NCBI GenBank assembly: GCA_029260795.1
Contig: JAJDCO010000001.1
Coordinates: forward strand, 124,001-188,000
DNA: 64,000 nt
Direction: 5' to 3'
Origin: Planctomycetota bacterium
GTDB lineage: Bacteria > Planctomycetota > OFTM77
Shown here: positions 62,936 to 64,000 of the stretch, in pieces
How the letters are laid out: every line of letters begins with the position of its first letter
Position numbering within the stretch: the stretch's first letter is position 1
Made by a program: the position numbers and the translations under genes
Notes under the pieces: model-generated
Told to the model about the DNA's origin: nothing
Seen by the model: only the letters and a program-made list of their open reading frames with translations
Database searches by the model: none

Positions 62936-64000
62936 TCATCGCCCCCTGGGTGCAGGGACCTCCCGATCCGTCTCGATGTCCAGCGTCACGAAGGCATGGA
63001 AGATCCGTCCCCGGTCGTCGAACTCGCGCACGTGCTCCAACATCGCAGCCAGGTCGGCGGTGGGCTTCTCTCGCCAGACTCGCTGGCCGTTCACCTCGAT
63101 CGTCAGAGGCGTCCGGAAGGCGACCAGCTCGGGATGCAGCCCGATCGTGAGCCGACGCACGTTCTGCGAGGTGATCTCGAGGCGCTTTCCTCCCGGGTGG
63201 ATCTCCGCCCAGACGACCTGCTCGAGGGCCTCTTCGCCCGCGACCGTCTCGCGGGGCGTCAGTCGGAGCCAATGCGTCGACTCGACCGAGATGGGCCGCC
63301 CGGCCCGCCAGTGGTGCTCCTGCTCCCATTTGGGATTGCTGCCCGCGCTGTTCTGCACCATCGCACCGCCGCCACGCGCGTAGACGGTCGATCGATACAG
63401 GTCGCGCGGATGAGCGAGGAGGAACTTCGCCACCGAGGGCAGCTCGTCGGGGAAGATCTGATGGCCGCCCGGCTTCTCCCGGTTGATCCAACGGTAGCCG
63501 TGGGCCTTCATCCAGTCGCGGATCTTGCGGTTGAACTTCGCGATGTCGTAGGGCTCCTTCTGCCCCCAGGTCGCGTAGCCCGGCACGTTGTAGAGCCGAT
63601 ACACGAGCTCGTTCTCGACGTAGTCGTAGCCGCCGCTCATCGGTGCGATGGCGCCCCATCGGTCGGCGAAGCTGATCCCCGAGCGCCAGCTCAGGTGCCC
63701 GCCCATCGAGTGGCCGCTGAGGTAGATGCGGTCGGGATCGATGTGAAGCTCACGGGTCAGCTTCGAGATCAAGGACAGCACGATCGAGTTTCCGATCGCA
63801 CCCCAGCCGCGCTCGGTGAGCGGTGCCGCCAAGATGAAGCCGTGCTTCTCCGCCAGCTCGAGCCAAGGCGTGAAGCCGGCTCGAGAGGCGCGGCGGGCGT
63901 AGTCCAGGGTCATGGCGCCGTTGCCGCCATGCCCGATGAGGAGCAGCGGATGGGCCGTCTCGGCCGAGTAGTGGGTCGGAATCCGGAGGAAGTAATGCGC
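62936..64000 (-). CDS. Alpha/beta hydrolase (prolyl-oligopeptidase/esterase-like), 5' partial
   Basis: The minus-strand frame stays open to the window edge, and residues upstream of the ATG at 63913 (HPLLLIGHGGNG) fit an oxyanion-hole strand, so the true start is outside. Nucleophile elbow GHSMGG is intact, preceded by LHIDPDRIYLS, and a catalytic His candidate lies in EKPGGHQIFPDELP. The C-terminal 150 residues form a separate beta domain (HPELVAFRTPLTIEVNGQ). It resembles exported esterases or peptidases of the poly-hydroxybutyrate depolymerase/Esterase_PHB type. The substrate is unknown. Confidence 0.85.
   Translation of the reverse strand, partial: AHYFLRIPTHYSAETAHPLLLIGHGGNGAMTLDYARRASRAGFTPWLELAEKHGFILAAPLTERGWGAIGNSIVLSLISKLTRELHIDPDRIYLSGHSMGGHLSWRSGISFADRWGAIAPMSGGYDYVENELVYRLYNVPGYATWGQKEPYDIAKFNRKIRDWMKAHGYRWINREKPGGHQIFPDELPSVAKFLLAHPRDLYRSTVYARGGGAMVQNSAGSNPKWEQEHHWRAGRPISVESTHWLRLTPRETVAGEEALEQVVWAEIHPGGKRLEITSQNVRRLTIGLHPELVAFRTPLTIEVNGQRVWREKPTADLAAMLEHVREFDDRGRIFHAFVTLDIETDREVPAPRGR

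Overview
The window looks like a chromosomal segment of a high-GC Planctomycetota bacterium. This is inferred from gene content: two pairs of PSD1-type (DUF1549/DUF1553) and DUF1501 genes, a PVC-type heme-binding dehydrogenase fused to a ceramidase domain, a CRTAC/ASPIC-UnbV protein, and many large secreted proteins with carboxypeptidase-regulatory-like folds. Genes are spaced and mostly in short operons. No phage, plasmid, CRISPR or rRNA locus is visible. One tRNA gene, tRNA-Arg(TCG), is present.

Layout. 1-3.5 kb: a 5'-truncated PSD1 gene overlapping a DUF1501 gene. 3.6-8.1 kb, minus strand: EF-hand protein, TlpA-like thioredoxin protein, YaiI-family protein, a small ORF, and an IS3-derived DNA-binding protein without a catalytic core. 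8.6-10.8 kb: a MauG/cytochrome-c-peroxidase-like diheme protein with hairpins behind it. 11.0-13.6 kb, minus: molybdate importer modABC. 13.9-15.1 kb: a GH5-like lipoprotein, then almost 1 kb with no gene. 16.0-23.4 kb: bacterial alpha-2-macroglobulin overlapping penicillin-binding protein 1C. 23.8-25.8 kb: a secreted protein with about twelve aspartate-rich repeats. 26-27.1 kb: a tiny zinc-ribbon gene, a RAYT transposase pseudogene broken by one stop codon, and a REP-like palindrome. 27.1-30.2 kb: an anchored surface protein and an ATP-grasp ligase. 30.2-32.9 kb, minus: a hybrid histidine kinase with a degenerate ATP-binding N-box. 33.2-39.7 kb: the 5' stub of a PQQ-propeller gene, an anchored protein, and the 1526-residue ceramidase/dehydrogenase/cytochrome fusion. 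39.9-41.8 kb: GNAT acetyltransferase and CRTAC-like protein.

42-52.2 kb is a sugar-catabolism region. rhaI-rhaB (minus) and a bifunctional rhamnulose-1-phosphate aldolase/dehydrogenase (plus) diverge from a 390-bp region holding tandem repeats, a candidate promoter and a candidate operator. Downstream, after tRNA-Arg, come a mannose-6-phosphate-isomerase-like cupin, a sugar isomerase/epimerase TIM barrel and a Gfo/Idh/MocA dehydrogenase. This stretch has a high density of short tandem repeats sharing GCGAAGCGG-like cores. They lie in the rha intergenic region, on both sides of the tRNA, and after the dehydrogenase.

52.2-64 kb: the second PSD1/DUF1501 pair, then an HTH regulator-trmB-membrane protein operon, a tyrosine-phosphatase-like lipoprotein, REP-like palindromes, a Ser/Thr kinase with four zinc ribbons, a helix-hairpin-helix protein resembling the PolX N-terminus, and a 5'-truncated alpha/beta hydrolase running off the window end. 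The themes are secreted or anchored polymer degradation with c-type heme chemistry, deoxy-sugar catabolism and envelope maintenance.
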